Assembly: GCA_003577275.1 (NCBI GenBank)
Contig: QEVO01000002.1
Span: forward strand, 62,001 to 126,000
Length of the DNA stretch: 64,000 nucleotides
From: Pseudomonadota bacterium
GTDB taxonomy: Bacteria > Pseudomonadota > Alphaproteobacteria > Sphingomonadales > Govanellaceae
Direction of reading: 5' to 3'
Made by a program: the position numbers and the translations under genes. Shown here piece by piece: positions 64,000 to 64,000 of this stretch. Within the stretch, counting starts at the first letter, position 1. Every line of letters begins with the position of its first letter. Below the pieces are notes generated by a model. It had not been told where the DNA came from, did not search any database, and saw only the letters and a list, made by a program, of their open reading frames with translations.

Positions 64000-64000
64000 C

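Noticed and set aside
1..64000. CRISPR arrays
   Set aside because: No set of regularly spaced identical 25-40 bp repeats was seen; the only phased repeats are the 8-bp units at 59493-59540.
1..64000. tRNA or rRNA genes, including a tRNA att site at the plasmid junction
   Set aside because: No T-loop or anticodon-stem pattern was found by eye, and none lies near 43,830 or 59,470.

Overview
The window joins three kinds of DNA. Positions 1 to about 43,830 look like ordinary chromosome of a GC-rich alphaproteobacterium, probably a member of the Rhodospirillales. The evidence is gene content and order: purN-purM, a DUF2066 protein, hdaA with its clamp-binding motif, ppk, ppx, rnd and aspS, a complete ccoNOQP-ccoGHIS cluster, a GAAC-N7-GAAC LexA box of the alphaproteobacterial type, and three copies of a roughly 95-bp palindromic repeat of a kind widespread in this class. 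Species cannot be named from the sequence alone.

Chromosomal part. 1-2,770: end of an ABC-F ATPase, ndk, a PEP-CTERM-type lectin-like surface protein and a HigBA-like toxin-antitoxin pair. 2,772-18,070: purine synthesis (purN, purM), control of replication initiation (hdaA), polyphosphate metabolism (ppk, ppx), RNase D, aspS, OsmC and CaiB-type enzymes, a TPR/SPOR lipoprotein and a chorismate mutase. 18,084-26,275: a 59-codon membrane protein behind an SOS box, then the cbb3 oxidase genes and their copper/assembly genes behind an FNR/FixK box. 26,279-33,771: a DUF2189 membrane protein, a Phd-VapC pair, selO, hrpB and a KefB-type antiporter. 34,083-43,824: a less familiar cluster with a TonB-dependent receptor, a periplasmic heme/beta-propeller protein, a Rieske oxygenase, cytochrome c' and a MacAB/DevBCA-type export system.

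Plasmid part. At about 43,830-43,905 the chromosome gives way abruptly to a conjugative or mobilizable plasmid backbone (43,906-59,473): RepA of the RPA family, a ParA/RHH partition pair, a serine resolvase, a MOBQ TraA relaxase-helicase, TraC, TraD, a recognisable RSF1010-like oriT and a TraG/VirD4 coupling protein. Perfect IncP-1-type KorA and KorB operator sequences are scattered through it, but no korA or korB gene is visible. A cargo cassette between resolvase and transfer genes (47,229-50,268) carries an RHH regulator, an adenine methyltransferase, a SacI-family endonuclease and an AlkA-like DNA glycosylase, in one tight operon.

End of the window. Near 59,474 the plasmid frame runs into a TGT end followed by three copies of TGCGAATA spaced exactly 20 bp, and then an AT-richer gene whose C-terminal half resembles TnsE, the Tn7 protein that directs transposition to conjugating plasmids. 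No tnsABCD is visible. An IS91-family unit (tyrosine recombinase plus truncated HUH transposase) closes the window. Whether the plasmid is truly integrated in the chromosome or the junction is an assembly join cannot be settled from this sequence.
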